Positions 20,457 through 29,894 are shown, numbered from the stretch's first letter. The stretch is DNA of 64,000 nt from Pseudomonas sp. GM48 (GCF_000282335.1 NZ_AKJM01000034.1:1-64000), one strand, 5' to 3'. Made by a program: numbers and translations. Notes: generated from the letters alone by a model not told the origin.

Positions 20457-20932
20457 CACGCGTCCTCCCGACAAGCGTCGAGCAATGCATCCAGACGCTC
20501 GGCGCTGAGCCGCGCATGCACCCGACCATCCAGCTCCAGAGCCGGCGAACAGGCACAGGCACCGAGGCAATACACCGGCCGCAAACTGATGCTGCCATCG
20601 GCACTACTGCCGTGATCATCCAGTTGCAGGCGTTCACGCAACTGCGCAGCCAACTGCTCGGCACCGCGACTCTTGCACGACTCAGCCCGGCACAGACGCA
20701 GGATATGCCGCGCGGGCGGCGCAGTACGGAAGTCATGGTAAAAACTGATCACCCCACGAACCTCGGCCTGGCTCAGGTTCAGGGCATGGGCAATCTCGGG
20801 GACGGCGACATCGGGGATGTACCCAATGCGCTCCTGAATATCATGAAGAATAGGCAACAGCGCACCCGCAGAGCCCTTATGGCGCTCCAGCAAACTGTTG
20901 ACCACAGGCAGGTGCAACATCTCATCAGGCAT
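20456..20932 (-). CDS. fdsG: NAD-dependent formate dehydrogenase, gamma subunit (NuoE-like)
   Basis: A 158-residue protein of the NuoE/[2Fe-2S] thioredoxin-fold group. The expected four cluster cysteines are in LCRAESCKSRG and YCLGACACSPAL. HKGSAGALLPILHDIQERIGYIP is typical of the N-terminal helical part. It is the first gene of the fds operon; the region upstream (20933-21240) is unusually rich in hairpins. Confidence 0.93.
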   Translation of the reverse strand: MPDEMLHLPVVNSLLERHKGSAGALLPILHDIQERIGYIPDVAVPEIAHALNLSQAEVRGVISFYHDFRTAPPARHILRLCRAESCKSRGAEQLAAQLRERLQLDDHGSSADGSISLRPVYCLGACACSPALELDGRVHARLSAERLDALLDACREDA

Positions 20933-21525
20933 TCAGCAATCCTCACGGTCACGGACAAACCAGATGGCTGTCGGTCGTCCGAAAGTGTCGGCTGCGGCAC
21001 TCACACCACGTCACGGTATCGTGGCAATTTGGCCGTTGGCCAGGGCACCCTGAGCGGGCATCTTGTTGTGCCCGGCACGGTCTTCGCCGCACCTCTACTG
21101 GGCATAAAGGGCAGCTTGCCACGCCGCTATTGATCGAACCGCACCAAAGCGACGTGCTCGGTTCTGCCTACGACTATCCATTAAGTCTAGATGAGTGGTG
21201 CACGGGGCGTTCACACACTAGCCTAATGCCCTGAGGGCCTGTCGATGCTTGATGTATAGCAAGCAATACCGGTGAGAAGAAGCGTCAGAACCGTGGCCAA
21301 TACTATGAAGCAGATGCATTGACGTATGCCGCTGCGGCCCCAACGCACAACCCCTGTAGGAGCGAGCCTGCTCGCGATAGCGCCAGCCCAATCACCATCA
21401 ATGCCGAAGGTGCACCGCAATCCCTGTGGGAGCGGGCTTGCCCGCGAAAGCGCCAGCCCAGCCAACACAAAAGCTGAATCAGCTGCCACCCTAGCAAGCC
21501 ACCCACACCCCATAGGCCTCAACCA
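20933..21525. other. Upstream region of fds operon with hairpin cluster and two REP copies
   Basis: About 590 bases without a convincing gene. On the minus strand, within 20-200 bases of the fdsG start, several short hairpins follow each other: 21055-21074 (CGGGCA/TGCCCG), 21041-21052 (CAGGGCACCCTG), 21030-21042 (TGGCCGTTGGCCA) and 21006-21024 (CCACG/CGTGG). This looks like a structured 5' leader or operator region. Beyond 21240 lie two REP copies. The plus-strand frame through here has no recognisable protein. Confidence 0.5.
21355..21450. repeat. Two REP copies in direct orientation
   Basis: Copies at 21355-21380 (TGTAGGAGCGAGCCTGC...) and 21425-21450 (TGTGGGAGCGGGCTTGC...) point the same way, both followed by GCGCCAGCCCA. 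Unlike the other REP loci in this window they are tandem, not inverted. Confidence 0.88.
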
Positions 21526-21837
21526 CTAAACTTCAGCCTTAGCCCCTGTCCGCTTAGACGCCAACTCATTATCCCGATCCCGAGTAAGCACCTTCACCGC
21601 ATCATCCACCAACGCCTTACTCATCGAAGTCAGATAATGCGCAGCCCAGGCGTGATAATCCGTATCCCTGGCATAAGCCGCATCCTTACTCAGCGCCTTG
21701 GCCAAAAACAGAAAATCAGAAGCCATCGCCAACGCATCCCCGAGGGGAACATCACGAGTGACATGAAACAGCGCTTGATCCGCACAGTAAATGGCGGGCG
21801 TCAGGCCTATGGTTTTGAGTTCAGGTTGTTCAGTCAT
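21526..21837 (-). CDS. DUF3077-like small protein
   Basis: A 103-residue protein. I recognise the pattern of the Pseudomonas DUF3077 family (FHVTRDVPLGDALAMASDFL, then HAWAAHYLTSMSKALVDDA), small proteins of unknown function. No signal peptide or membrane segment. The ATG at 21837 is preceded by GGAGGTGG, a strong ribosome site; a longer frame to 21864 lacks one. No operon partner. Confidence 0.7.
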   Translation of the reverse strand: MTEQPELKTIGLTPAIYCADQALFHVTRDVPLGDALAMASDFLFLAKALSKDAAYARDTDYHAWAAHYLTSMSKALVDDAVKVLTRDRDNELASKRTGAKAEV

Positions 21838-22086
21838 TGGCCACCTCCGAGGATGGAGAGGCAATGGGGGAGGGCGTTACGCGATTGGGAATCGCATAGA
21901 GAGAAAAGCCAAATTTCAAACGGATTGATACTGCGCATTATCCAACTCCTTGATATGAGGAGCTGCCACGTTCGTTTCCACACGAATGGGTGACAGCTGT
22001 GCGCAGGGTGGAAAACCGGGAATCAAGGAAACCGGCACGCCCGAAGACGTCCCACGCACAGCCGCCATAACTCACGCCGCAGGCAT

Positions 22087-22119
22087 AAAAAAAGCGCCGG
22101 CAGACGTGATGGGGGCGCT
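22087..22119 (-). terminator. Intrinsic terminator (minus strand)
   Basis: On the minus strand AGCGCC and GGCGCT form a 6-bp stem (22114-22119 with 22093-22098), followed by seven T. No annotated gene lies directly upstream on that strand. Confidence 0.7.
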
Positions 22120-22384
22120 GTTGCGCCTTGAATTACGCGGGTTTCCACACCCGGTCGCTGAATTGGCAGCGACGGTGGGAGGGTATCGCGCAGATCGTTT
22201 TGCTGCAACCTTCGAGAGCGCTGGGTGATTATGTGGTCAGTCTTTGGGATATCCGCGTGATGACGGCGCGGCGGCGCTCTGGAAAAGGGCAATGCCATCT
22301 GTCCGCGGGTTACATATTTGCGCTTCGGGTCGTTGCGGATTTACCTCATAATCGCGCGCTCCTACCGTTGGCGGCTCTGCTTAT

Positions 22385-22401
22385 CGACTAATCTATAGTC
22401 G
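22385..22401. promoter_or_regulatory. Palindrome upstream of XRE/ImmA module, candidate operator
   Basis: CGACTA-ATCTA-TAGTCG is a perfect inverted repeat with 6-base arms. It lies 37 bases before the small ORF that precedes the XRE-ImmA gene and overlaps TATAGT, a possible -10 box. Autoregulation by the XRE domain is inference; the palindrome may instead belong to the adjoining repeated element. Confidence 0.4.
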
Positions 22402-22437
22402 CTGCCACCAGACCTCAAACAGCTAAGGAGAAAGGCA

Positions 22438-22533
22438 ATGCCAGATAGCTGGAACCAGCGTCAATCGAGTGCATCCGCCAAGCATGCCCTCGAACGGTTG
22501 CCTGCCACATCTGATTTGCCTGCGATCCTATGA
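22438..22533 (+). CDS. Small ORF (31 aa) coupled to XRE-ImmA gene
   Basis: An ATG with an excellent ribosome site (AAGGAGAAAGGCA) opens a 31-codon frame starting MPDSWNQRQSSASAKH. Its TGA overlaps the ATG of the XRE-ImmA gene (22530-22533), so it could couple translation or encode a small component. It is hydrophilic, with no family I recognise. Alternatively, it is the 5' end of a longer ancestral first gene. Confidence 0.5.
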   Translation: MPDSWNQRQSSASAKHALERLPATSDLPAIL

Positions 22534-23666
22534 GCCAAGCAGCTTTAGTCAATCCAAGCCTGCTCACCTGGTCTCGGGAGCGCGCAGGTCTCTCCACTGA
22601 GCAGGTTGCTAAAAAGCTGCCAGTGAAACCTGATCGAGTACAGGAATGGGAGGCTGGCGAGACCAAACCAACATTCCTTCAGGCTCAAAAGTGGGCGAGT
22701 GTTGCTCACATCCCTTTCGGATTCCTGTTTCTACAGCAGCCGCCCGTCGAACAATTGCCTTTGCCTGATCTGCGGACCGTCGGTGGGATCGCGCCTCAAC
22801 GTCCCAGTCTGGAACTGCTGGACACCGTCAGAGACTCCATACGCAAGCAGGATTGGTATCTGGAGTATTTGCAACAGCACGAGCATCAGCCGCTGGCATT
22901 TGTCGGTCGCTTCAGTAGCCGATCTCCAGTCGCAGAGGTGGTGGACGATATCCGCCGGGTCCTCGGCGTGGACCCTGACGCTGCTGGATTGGATTACGAC
23001 AAATACAGCCGGGCCTTGATCGAGGCTGCAGAAGCGGCCGGCATTTTGGTGATGCGCAGTGGCATTGCGCTAGGAAATACCCATCGCAAACTTGAAGTCA
23101 GCGAGTTTCGGGGTTTCGCCATCAGTAACGCCTACGCTCCCGTTGTATTCGTCAATAGTTCCGATGCACCCACCGCCCGGCTCTTCACTTTACTTCACGA
23201 ACTAGCCCATATCTGGATTGGCAGCAGTGGAGTGTCTGACGGAAACACCGCTGACGGTCGAGACGAAGAACGATTCTGTAATGCCGTTGCAGGCGAATTT
23301 CTGGCCCCCGAAGCCCAATTCCGCGCCATGTGGAACGTAGATGTTAACTGGGAAGACAATTTAGCTCCGCTGGCCACTAGGTTTCACATCAGTAAATTAG
23401 CCATCGGTCGCCGCGCATTGGATCTTGGATATATAAGCCAAGCTCATTACAGCGCTTACTATCGAATGACTCTCAAAGCTTTCCAGGATGAAAAAGGTGG
23501 AGCGGGTGACTATTACCGCAACGCCACCGCGAAAAACAGCCCCCGCCTAAGCAAGGCAGTGCTGACTGAAGCAATGAGTGGCCGGATGCTGCTGCGCGAG
23601 GCGGGACACTTGCTCGGTGTGCAACCTTCCAAATTAAGGACTCTCGCCAGCAAGATCACGGAATGA
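22530..23666 (+). CDS. XRE-family regulator with ImmA/IrrE metallopeptidase domain
   Basis: A 378-residue protein. Residues 10-70 are an XRE helix-turn-helix (LLTWSRERAGLSTEQVAKKL...VQEWEAGETKPTF). The middle and C-terminal part is an ImmA/IrrE (DUF955) domain with zinc motif HELAH at 223-227 and a downstream Glu candidate in CNAVAGEFLAPE. Such proteins act as regulators or antitoxins that cleave a partner repressor or neutralise a toxin. Its stop overlaps the DUF4411 start (ATGA, 23663-23666), so the pair is co-translated. The cognate partner is inferred to be the DUF4411 protein. Confidence 0.88.
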   Translation: MSQAALVNPSLLTWSRERAGLSTEQVAKKLPVKPDRVQEWEAGETKPTFLQAQKWASVAHIPFGFLFLQQPPVEQLPLPDLRTVGGIAPQRPSLELLDTVRDSIRKQDWYLEYLQQHEHQPLAFVGRFSSRSPVAEVVDDIRRVLGVDPDAAGLDYDKYSRALIEAAEAAGILVMRSGIALGNTHRKLEVSEFRGFAISNAYAPVVFVNSSDAPTARLFTLLHELAHIWIGSSGVSDGNTADGRDEERFCNAVAGEFLAPEAQFRAMWNVDVNWEDNLAPLATRFHISKLAIGRRALDLGYISQAHYSAYYRMTLKAFQDEKGGAGDYYRNATAKNSPRLSKAVLTEAMSGRMLLREAGHLLGVQPSKLRTLASKITE

Positions 23667-24160
23667 ATCACCTACTCGACGCTAACACGCTGATCGAAGC
23701 GAAAAACCGCTACTACGGGATGGCGATCTGTCCTGGATTTTGGCAATGGTTATTACTTAAAAATAAAGAATTCGCTTTAGCCAGCATTGCACCTGTGATG
23801 GATGAGCTAACAAAAGGCCATGACGATCTGGCGGGTTGGGCGAAGGACAATTCTGGTTTTTTTCACTCCACCACCGATCAGGATACGCAACTGGCGTTCG
23901 CGCAAGTTGGGGGGCTTGTGGCTGGCCAAGCACCTAAGATGAAAATAGGTGCTATGGAGGAGTTCTTAGCGGGTGCTGACCCTTGGTTAATTGCGAAAGC
24001 GATGACTACAGGGGCTACAGTCGTTACTCATGAAGTGCTGAATCGCGACGCTAAACGAAAATTCATCATTCCCAATATTTGTCAGGAACTTAATGTTCCT
24101 TTTTTGAATACGTTTGAGTTGTTGCATAGGCTTGAAGCAAGATTTGTGTTGCCTGCTTGA
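23663..24160 (+). CDS. DUF4411 family protein (PIN-like putative toxin)
   Basis: A 165-residue protein matching the DUF4411 pattern: N-terminal LLDANTLIEAKNRYY, then PVMDELTKGHDDLAGW and ADPWLIAKAMTTGATVVTHE near the C-terminus. The spread of Asp/Glu (D6, the Asp/Glu in MDEL, D in ADPW) resembles the PIN nuclease active site. DUF4411 genes are commonly paired with XRE-ImmA/IrrE genes, so this is probably the toxin of a type II-like module. Nuclease activity is inferred, not shown. Base composition falls towards its 3' end. Confidence 0.83.
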   Translation: MNHLLDANTLIEAKNRYYGMAICPGFWQWLLLKNKEFALASIAPVMDELTKGHDDLAGWAKDNSGFFHSTTDQDTQLAFAQVGGLVAGQAPKMKIGAMEEFLAGADPWLIAKAMTTGATVVTHEVLNRDAKRKFIIPNICQELNVPFLNTFELLHRLEARFVLPA

Positions 24161-24320
24161 AGCAAGTGACTTTCTCAAATTGTTTGGGCTTGAAATTTTT
24201 AGCAGAGTGAATGGATATAAAACAGCCCATTTTTTTGGGTCTCTGTTTCGCTAATATTTTGATGAGATGAAGTGTTGGTTGTATTTTTAATAGTGTTTAG
24301 ATGGTATTGGGGGCGTGGTC
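24161..24320. other. AT-rich spacer between convergent modules
   Basis: About 160 bases, clearly AT-rich, between the 3' ends of the DUF4411 and deoxyribosyltransferase genes. An imperfect hairpin (24222-24246, ACAGCCCA ... TGGGTCTCTGT, loop of T) could end transcripts from both sides; no strong T-run follows on the plus strand. No repeat or att-like sequence seen. Confidence 0.4.
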
Positions 24321-24782
24321 TTATTTGATCGGTCTTGTTGGTGCAGGGTTATAGTGCTTAATTATCCATTTGAAAAGGGTATCCTCTGAGTCAAATATTT
24401 TTTCACAACTCTGGTTGATCATGGGGTTGTTGCCTGAAGGCAAGGCCTGACGTATATCAGTTTTAAATCCAATGCATCGTTTTCCTGTGGCATAAGAAAA
24501 GCCAAGTTCAAAAGCAACCCCTTCGTCAATGTGGCCTCCATTTAGAATTGCAATTAAAATGTCTGACTCTTGCATGGCTTGTATGTCTGCATCAAATACC
24601 ATTCTCTCTGCTTTTTCGTATGCAAGTCCGGACCTGATCAAGTCTCGCAATAGCAAGCCGTCCTCCTGTGGGAGGAAAACATCGAAATACTGGCTAAGCT
24701 TGTTTGCCAACGATTTGTTATAGCTAAGCTCCATTTCATTAAAAAGTGGTGCTGCGAGGTATACGCGCTTTTTACTGGTCAT
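24321..24782 (-). CDS. Nucleoside 2-deoxyribosyltransferase family protein
   Basis: A 153-residue protein of the nucleoside 2-deoxyribosyltransferase (DRHyd) family. VYLAAPLF at residues 7-14 forms the first strand, PQEDG at 38-42 and ESDILIAILNGGHIDEGVAFELG at 72-94; E92 matches the nucleophilic Glu and D86 the conserved Asp of the family. The family cleaves or transfers the N-glycosidic bond of deoxynucleosides or nucleotides. The gene overlaps the end of the SIR2-like gene by 11 bases, so they form one unit. In this context it is more likely a sensor, signal maker or nucleotide-depleting enzyme than a salvage enzyme (inference). AT-rich codon use suggests transfer. Confidence 0.85.
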   Translation of the reverse strand: MTSKKRVYLAAPLFNEMELSYNKSLANKLSQYFDVFLPQEDGLLLRDLIRSGLAYEKAERMVFDADIQAMQESDILIAILNGGHIDEGVAFELGFSYATGKRCIGFKTDIRQALPSGNNPMINQSCEKIFDSEDTLFKWIIKHYNPAPTRPIK

Positions 24783-26421
24783 TTGCTGCTATCTCACCTA
24801 ATTTAGCGTCAAGGTCGGCAGGTTCGTATGATTGTGAAAATATTATTTTGGCAACATCTCTTATTACGTCAAGCTCTTTTCGTTGCGTGGAATAGATGAA
24901 TTTAGGGTTAAGAGAGGCATACAGTTGTTTGCTTTTTTCTTGTAATTCCTCTACTTTTGTCACTGGCCAGCTATATTCTTTTCGTTTTGTTATTAGTCTT
25001 GACCAGATTTCTTTGGGGTCTCCAAGCATGTGTATTATTTCCCCCTGTTCTACTTTTCTTCGCGATTGTCCGGGGCTGATACCATTCGAGATCATAGATC
25101 GTGCACGCTCTTTCTCATCAACTTTTACAACAAATGAGAGTGGGTCTAGAGGCGAGCGGTCAACCAAAAATACGCCAACGGGCTTGCTTCTCAAATAATT
25201 GTTTTTCTTTCCGAACTGTTGATTGGTCCAGTCATCAATAGTGATCGTTGTATGCGTGGAAAGTTCTTGTGGGGAAAGGGCCATGTCTGAAGGCCTTTCG
25301 TCAAACCATTCATCTAGCGTAGTTAGGCTGCCGAACTGACTAAGCGCGGTAGATTTTCCGATTCCAATGGATCCCACTAAATAATAGATATACTTAGTCG
25401 GGAGACCAAGGTTTTCAGAGATTTCAATGAAGTCACGCTCTTCGAGGGTTATCGCGGAAAGGAATTCCTTTATTTCGGAACTGTTTAGGAATAATGTAAT
25501 AAGGTTGTAGTTGTTAAAATTTGCTTCAAATATAGAGTTTTTGTTTGCGATGTGTTCGCCGGGAGCAGTAAAGCGAATGAAGTAGTTGTAGTTTCCGGGG
25601 CTTATGGTTGTTGCTTTGCGTAATAAGTGAAGTAAAGTCGAGTCGGTAAGCGAGTGGCCGATTAAAATGCTGGTTTTTTTTGTAAGTACATGCAGAAGAG
25701 TGGAAAGGTTTCCGGTAAGCCCTTCTAGTAATTGATCTGCAAAAGAGCCGTCAGAGAAAACTAAATTTTCGCTTTGAAATTTTTTGCTGTCAAAAGGTAA
25801 GAATCCATTTGGATGGTAAATGACGGACTTGTTTTTGGTGAATTGAGATTGGTGGGACCAAATGGTTTGATAAGGGCGCTCATGATGAGAGGGGTTCCAG
25901 TCCGGCTGAGATAGCCCGAACTCAACAAAGTCGTCGAAGTTGTAATTGACTGTGATTTCCGAATTTTTGATAAACTCTATCATTTCTCGAAAATATGGGT
26001 GTTGTTCAATAAGTTTTCGTCTTTCAAGCTCTGTCGTATTGGCGTAGAGAAATTTATGAATTAACTCGCGCCAGTCGGAGAGGACTTTTTTTTCTATCAA
26101 ATATGTATTGTTGTATTCGGGATGTTGGGCGATTTCTAGTTTTCGATATGACGAAAACATTTCAAATAGAATTAAGGCTGCCTTTCCTGGTTGCTCGGTT
26201 ACCGCAGCTGCTTCTGGGATTTTTGTTGTAATTTCATTTTTTATTGCTTCAAGCAATTTATCCCAGAGTGGTAAGTGTAAATCTCTACTAATTCCCGCTC
26301 CCAATATTAAGCTGGCCCTGTTCTTTTTGGTCTGTGAACGGAGTTGGCAGATGTATTTCCATGCTGCTTTGACGTTTTCTGATTGTATTTTCGACATTTG
26401 AATTTTCTTCGTCCCCATCAT
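24772..26421 (-). CDS. SIR2-like domain fused to P-loop NTPase (kinase-like), putative defence effector
   Basis: A 549-residue fusion. Residues 35-270 look SIR2-like: LILGAGIS (38-45) for NAD binding, VNYNFDDFVE (158-167), YHPNG (202-206) with His203 at the catalytic position, and ILIGHSLTD (252-260). Residues 343-540 form a P-loop domain with Walker A GSIGIGKST (350-358) and DRSPLD (421-426), resembling deoxynucleoside or thymidylate kinases. SIR2 domains in defence systems destroy NAD+ on infection. The downstream gene is a deoxyribosyltransferase, overlapping by 11 bases. Start: two adjacent ATGs at 26421 and 26418, or ATG at 26397. Codon use is AT-rich, unlike flanking genes. No exact family known to me. 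Confidence 0.78.
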   Translation of the reverse strand: MMGTKKIQMSKIQSENVKAAWKYICQLRSQTKKNRASLILGAGISRDLHLPLWDKLLEAIKNEITTKIPEAAAVTEQPGKAALILFEMFSSYRKLEIAQHPEYNNTYLIEKKVLSDWRELIHKFLYANTTELERRKLIEQHPYFREMIEFIKNSEITVNYNFDDFVEFGLSQPDWNPSHHERPYQTIWSHQSQFTKNKSVIYHPNGFLPFDSKKFQSENLVFSDGSFADQLLEGLTGNLSTLLHVLTKKTSILIGHSLTDSTLLHLLRKATTISPGNYNYFIRFTAPGEHIANKNSIFEANFNNYNLITLFLNSSEIKEFLSAITLEERDFIEISENLGLPTKYIYYLVGSIGIGKSTALSQFGSLTTLDEWFDERPSDMALSPQELSTHTTITIDDWTNQQFGKKNNYLRSKPVGVFLVDRSPLDPLSFVVKVDEKERARSMISNGISPGQSRRKVEQGEIIHMLGDPKEIWSRLITKRKEYSWPVTKVEELQEKSKQLYASLNPKFIYSTQRKELDVIRDVAKIIFSQSYEPADLDAKLGEIAANDQ

Positions 26422-26432
26422 GGTTTTTTGAT

Positions 26433-26477
26433 GATAGCAAAGGGGCTATCAAAATGGGATGTCGTGAGGCTAGTCAA
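26433..26477 (-). promoter_or_regulatory. Candidate promoter and operator of the SIR2-like module
   Basis: Reading the minus strand, TTGACT (26472-26477), an 18-base spacer and TTTGAT (26448-26453) form a plausible sigma-70 promoter. Immediately downstream the inverted repeat GATAGC/GCTATC (26433-26438 and 26445-26450) overlaps the predicted start of transcription and ends 12 bases before the ATG, so it could be an operator or mRNA hairpin. Confidence 0.45.
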
Positions 26478-26587
26478 CGTTTTTCTAATAGAAATTGGTG
26501 GAGGGGGCGGAGTTTTTCGCTTTTTCCGAGCTTGCCGACCCGAATTTGCACTTAGGAGGGAGTCTCGGTTTACGTTTGTCCGTTAAT

Positions 26588-26917
26588 TCACAAAATGTCT
26601 TTTAAGTAATTCCTGAGGGCGATTAACGGGGCGTCAAGCTCCTCAATTGCCTGCTCAGTGTGAAAATCAGCTGCCAGCCGATGCAACTCACGGCCCATAA
26701 CTGTATCAACACCCCCAATGGCCTCCAGCGCCAAGCCCACACACTCACCCACCTTCACCTGAATCCCCTCAACATCCCCCCGCCGCACCAGCAGCTCAAA
26801 CACATCCCGCTGGTAATCACCCATCACCAAATCATCCCGCAAAATCGGGCTCTGGCCTTCCGATTCATAAGCCAGTTTGAGGGAGAAGAGGGCGACGGTT
26901 TCCAGGTGCAATTCCAT
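26588..26917 (-). CDS. Hypothetical protein (conserved-looking, 109 aa)
   Basis: A 109-residue soluble protein beginning MELHLETVALFSLKLAYE; mostly helical, acidic, no motif I can name. ATG 26917 has AAGGA eight bases upstream; the longer frame to 27109 runs into the tRNA-Leu gene and is rejected. Its base composition matches the core genome, unlike the SIR2-like gene next to it. A similar protein, as I recall, sits beside this tRNA in other Pseudomonas; function unknown. Confidence 0.65.
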   Translation of the reverse strand: MELHLETVALFSLKLAYESEGQSPILRDDLVMGDYQRDVFELLVRRGDVEGIQVKVGECVGLALEAIGGVDTVMGRELHRLAADFHTEQAIEELDAPLIALRNYLKDIL

Positions 26918-27041
26918 GGGGGGAATCCTTGTGAAATGTTCCGTCGGCGCACGACGGAGAAGGCCGGACAAGGTCAAAAACGATCGCAGCCTTCGGCAGC
27001 TGCTACAGAGAACGGCGGGGTGGATCACTTTTTGATGGGCG

Positions 27042-27070
27042 AAAAAAAAGGCCTTGCTAAGCAAGACCTT
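27042..27070 (-). terminator. Intrinsic terminator after tRNA-Leu
   Basis: On the minus strand AAGGTCTTGC and GCAAGGCCTT pair with a 3-base loop and run into eight T, ten bases beyond the tRNA 3' end. Confidence 0.85.
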
Positions 27071-27079
27071 TCTTAATTT

Positions 27080-27164
27080 TGGTGCCCCGAGGGAGACTCG
27101 AACTCCCACTCCTTTCGAAAACGGATTTTGAATCCGCCGCGTCTACCAATTCCGCCATCAGGGC
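27080..27164 (-). tRNA. tRNA-Leu (anticodon CAA)
   Basis: An 85-base type II tRNA with encoded CCA. The 5' end GCCCTGA pairs with TCGGGGC before ACCA. The D-arm has TGGCGGAATTGGTAGACGC, typical of tRNA-Leu. The anticodon loop is TTCAAAA within a GCGGA/TCCGT stem, giving CAA (decodes UUG). A long variable arm and GTTCGAGTC T-arm follow. It marks the right border of the accessory region. Confidence 0.95.
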
Positions 27165-27271
27165 TCAATGGCGGCGAAGTATAGAGATGAGATAACCGCT
27201 GGTCAATCAGGTACATGGAGAATTTTTGATAATTCCGCTAGACTTCCCGGCCCTGCTAGACGAACCCCATC

Positions 27272-29451
<2,180 letters not shown>

Positions 29452-29494
29452 GTTTTCTGACCCCAAGATTCAACATTTGCAACTGGAGTGCTAA

Positions 29495-29830
29495 ATGAGC
29501 TTTTTTATCTCTAATGCCATGGCTGACGCCGCTGCACCTGCTGCCGGCCCAATGGGTGGCGGTTTTGAGTGGATTTTCCTGGTCGGCTTCCTGGTCATCT
29601 TCTACCTGATGATCTGGCGTCCACAGGCCAAGCGCGCCAAAGAGCAGAAAAACCTGCTGAGCAGCCTGCAAAAGGGCGACGAAGTTGTGACTACCGGCGG
29701 TATCGCCGGCAAGATCACTAAAGTGGCCGACGATTTCGTCGTTCTGGAAGTTTCCGACACCGTCGAAATGAAATTCCAGAAAGGTGCCATCGCTGCAACG
29801 CTGCCAAAAGGCACGCTCAAAGCGATCTAA
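29495..29830 (+). CDS. yajC: Preprotein translocase subunit YajC
   Basis: A 111-residue inner-membrane protein with one TM helix (WIFLVGFLVIFYLMIW, about 29-44), followed by the family motif RPQAKRAKEQKNLLSSL and a cytoplasmic domain with GDEVVTTGGIAGKI. It forms the SecDF-YajC complex that assists SecYEG. A ribosome site (GGAG) precedes the ATG, and secD starts 64 bases downstream. Confidence 0.95.
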   Translation: MSFFISNAMADAAAPAAGPMGGGFEWIFLVGFLVIFYLMIWRPQAKRAKEQKNLLSSLQKGDEVVTTGGIAGKITKVADDFVVLEVSDTVEMKFQKGAIAATLPKGTLKAI

Positions 29831-29894
29831 GTTTCAACTTCATCTTCAATCGACGGGGCGCGCAAGGCGCCCCGCGTCATAAACGGGCGGCGTG

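Larger units (their letters stand above)
21838..22437. other. Non-coding region with minus-strand terminator; possible dispersed element or small RNA
   Basis: About 600 bases without a supported gene. A clear intrinsic terminator on the minus strand (22087-22119) implies a minus-strand transcript from somewhere in 22120-22437. The sequence resembles, from memory, a dispersed element found near DUF3077-type genes in other Pseudomonas genomes. A palindrome (22385-22401) lies upstream of the XRE module. A 91-residue minus frame (22023-22298) crosses the terminator and is not believed. Confidence 0.45.

Noticed and set aside
20516..21133. Plus-strand ORF in the fds upstream region
   Set aside because: Its first two thirds are antisense to fdsG and the rest lies in the hairpin cluster; no recognisable protein.
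22023..22298. 91-residue minus-strand ORF
   Set aside because: It reads through a strong intrinsic terminator and has no ribosome site; low-complexity Arg/Pro-rich product.
27080..27109. tRNA-Leu 3' end as a phage attachment site
   Set aside because: No second copy of the tRNA 3' sequence was found in the accessory region and there is no integrase gene.
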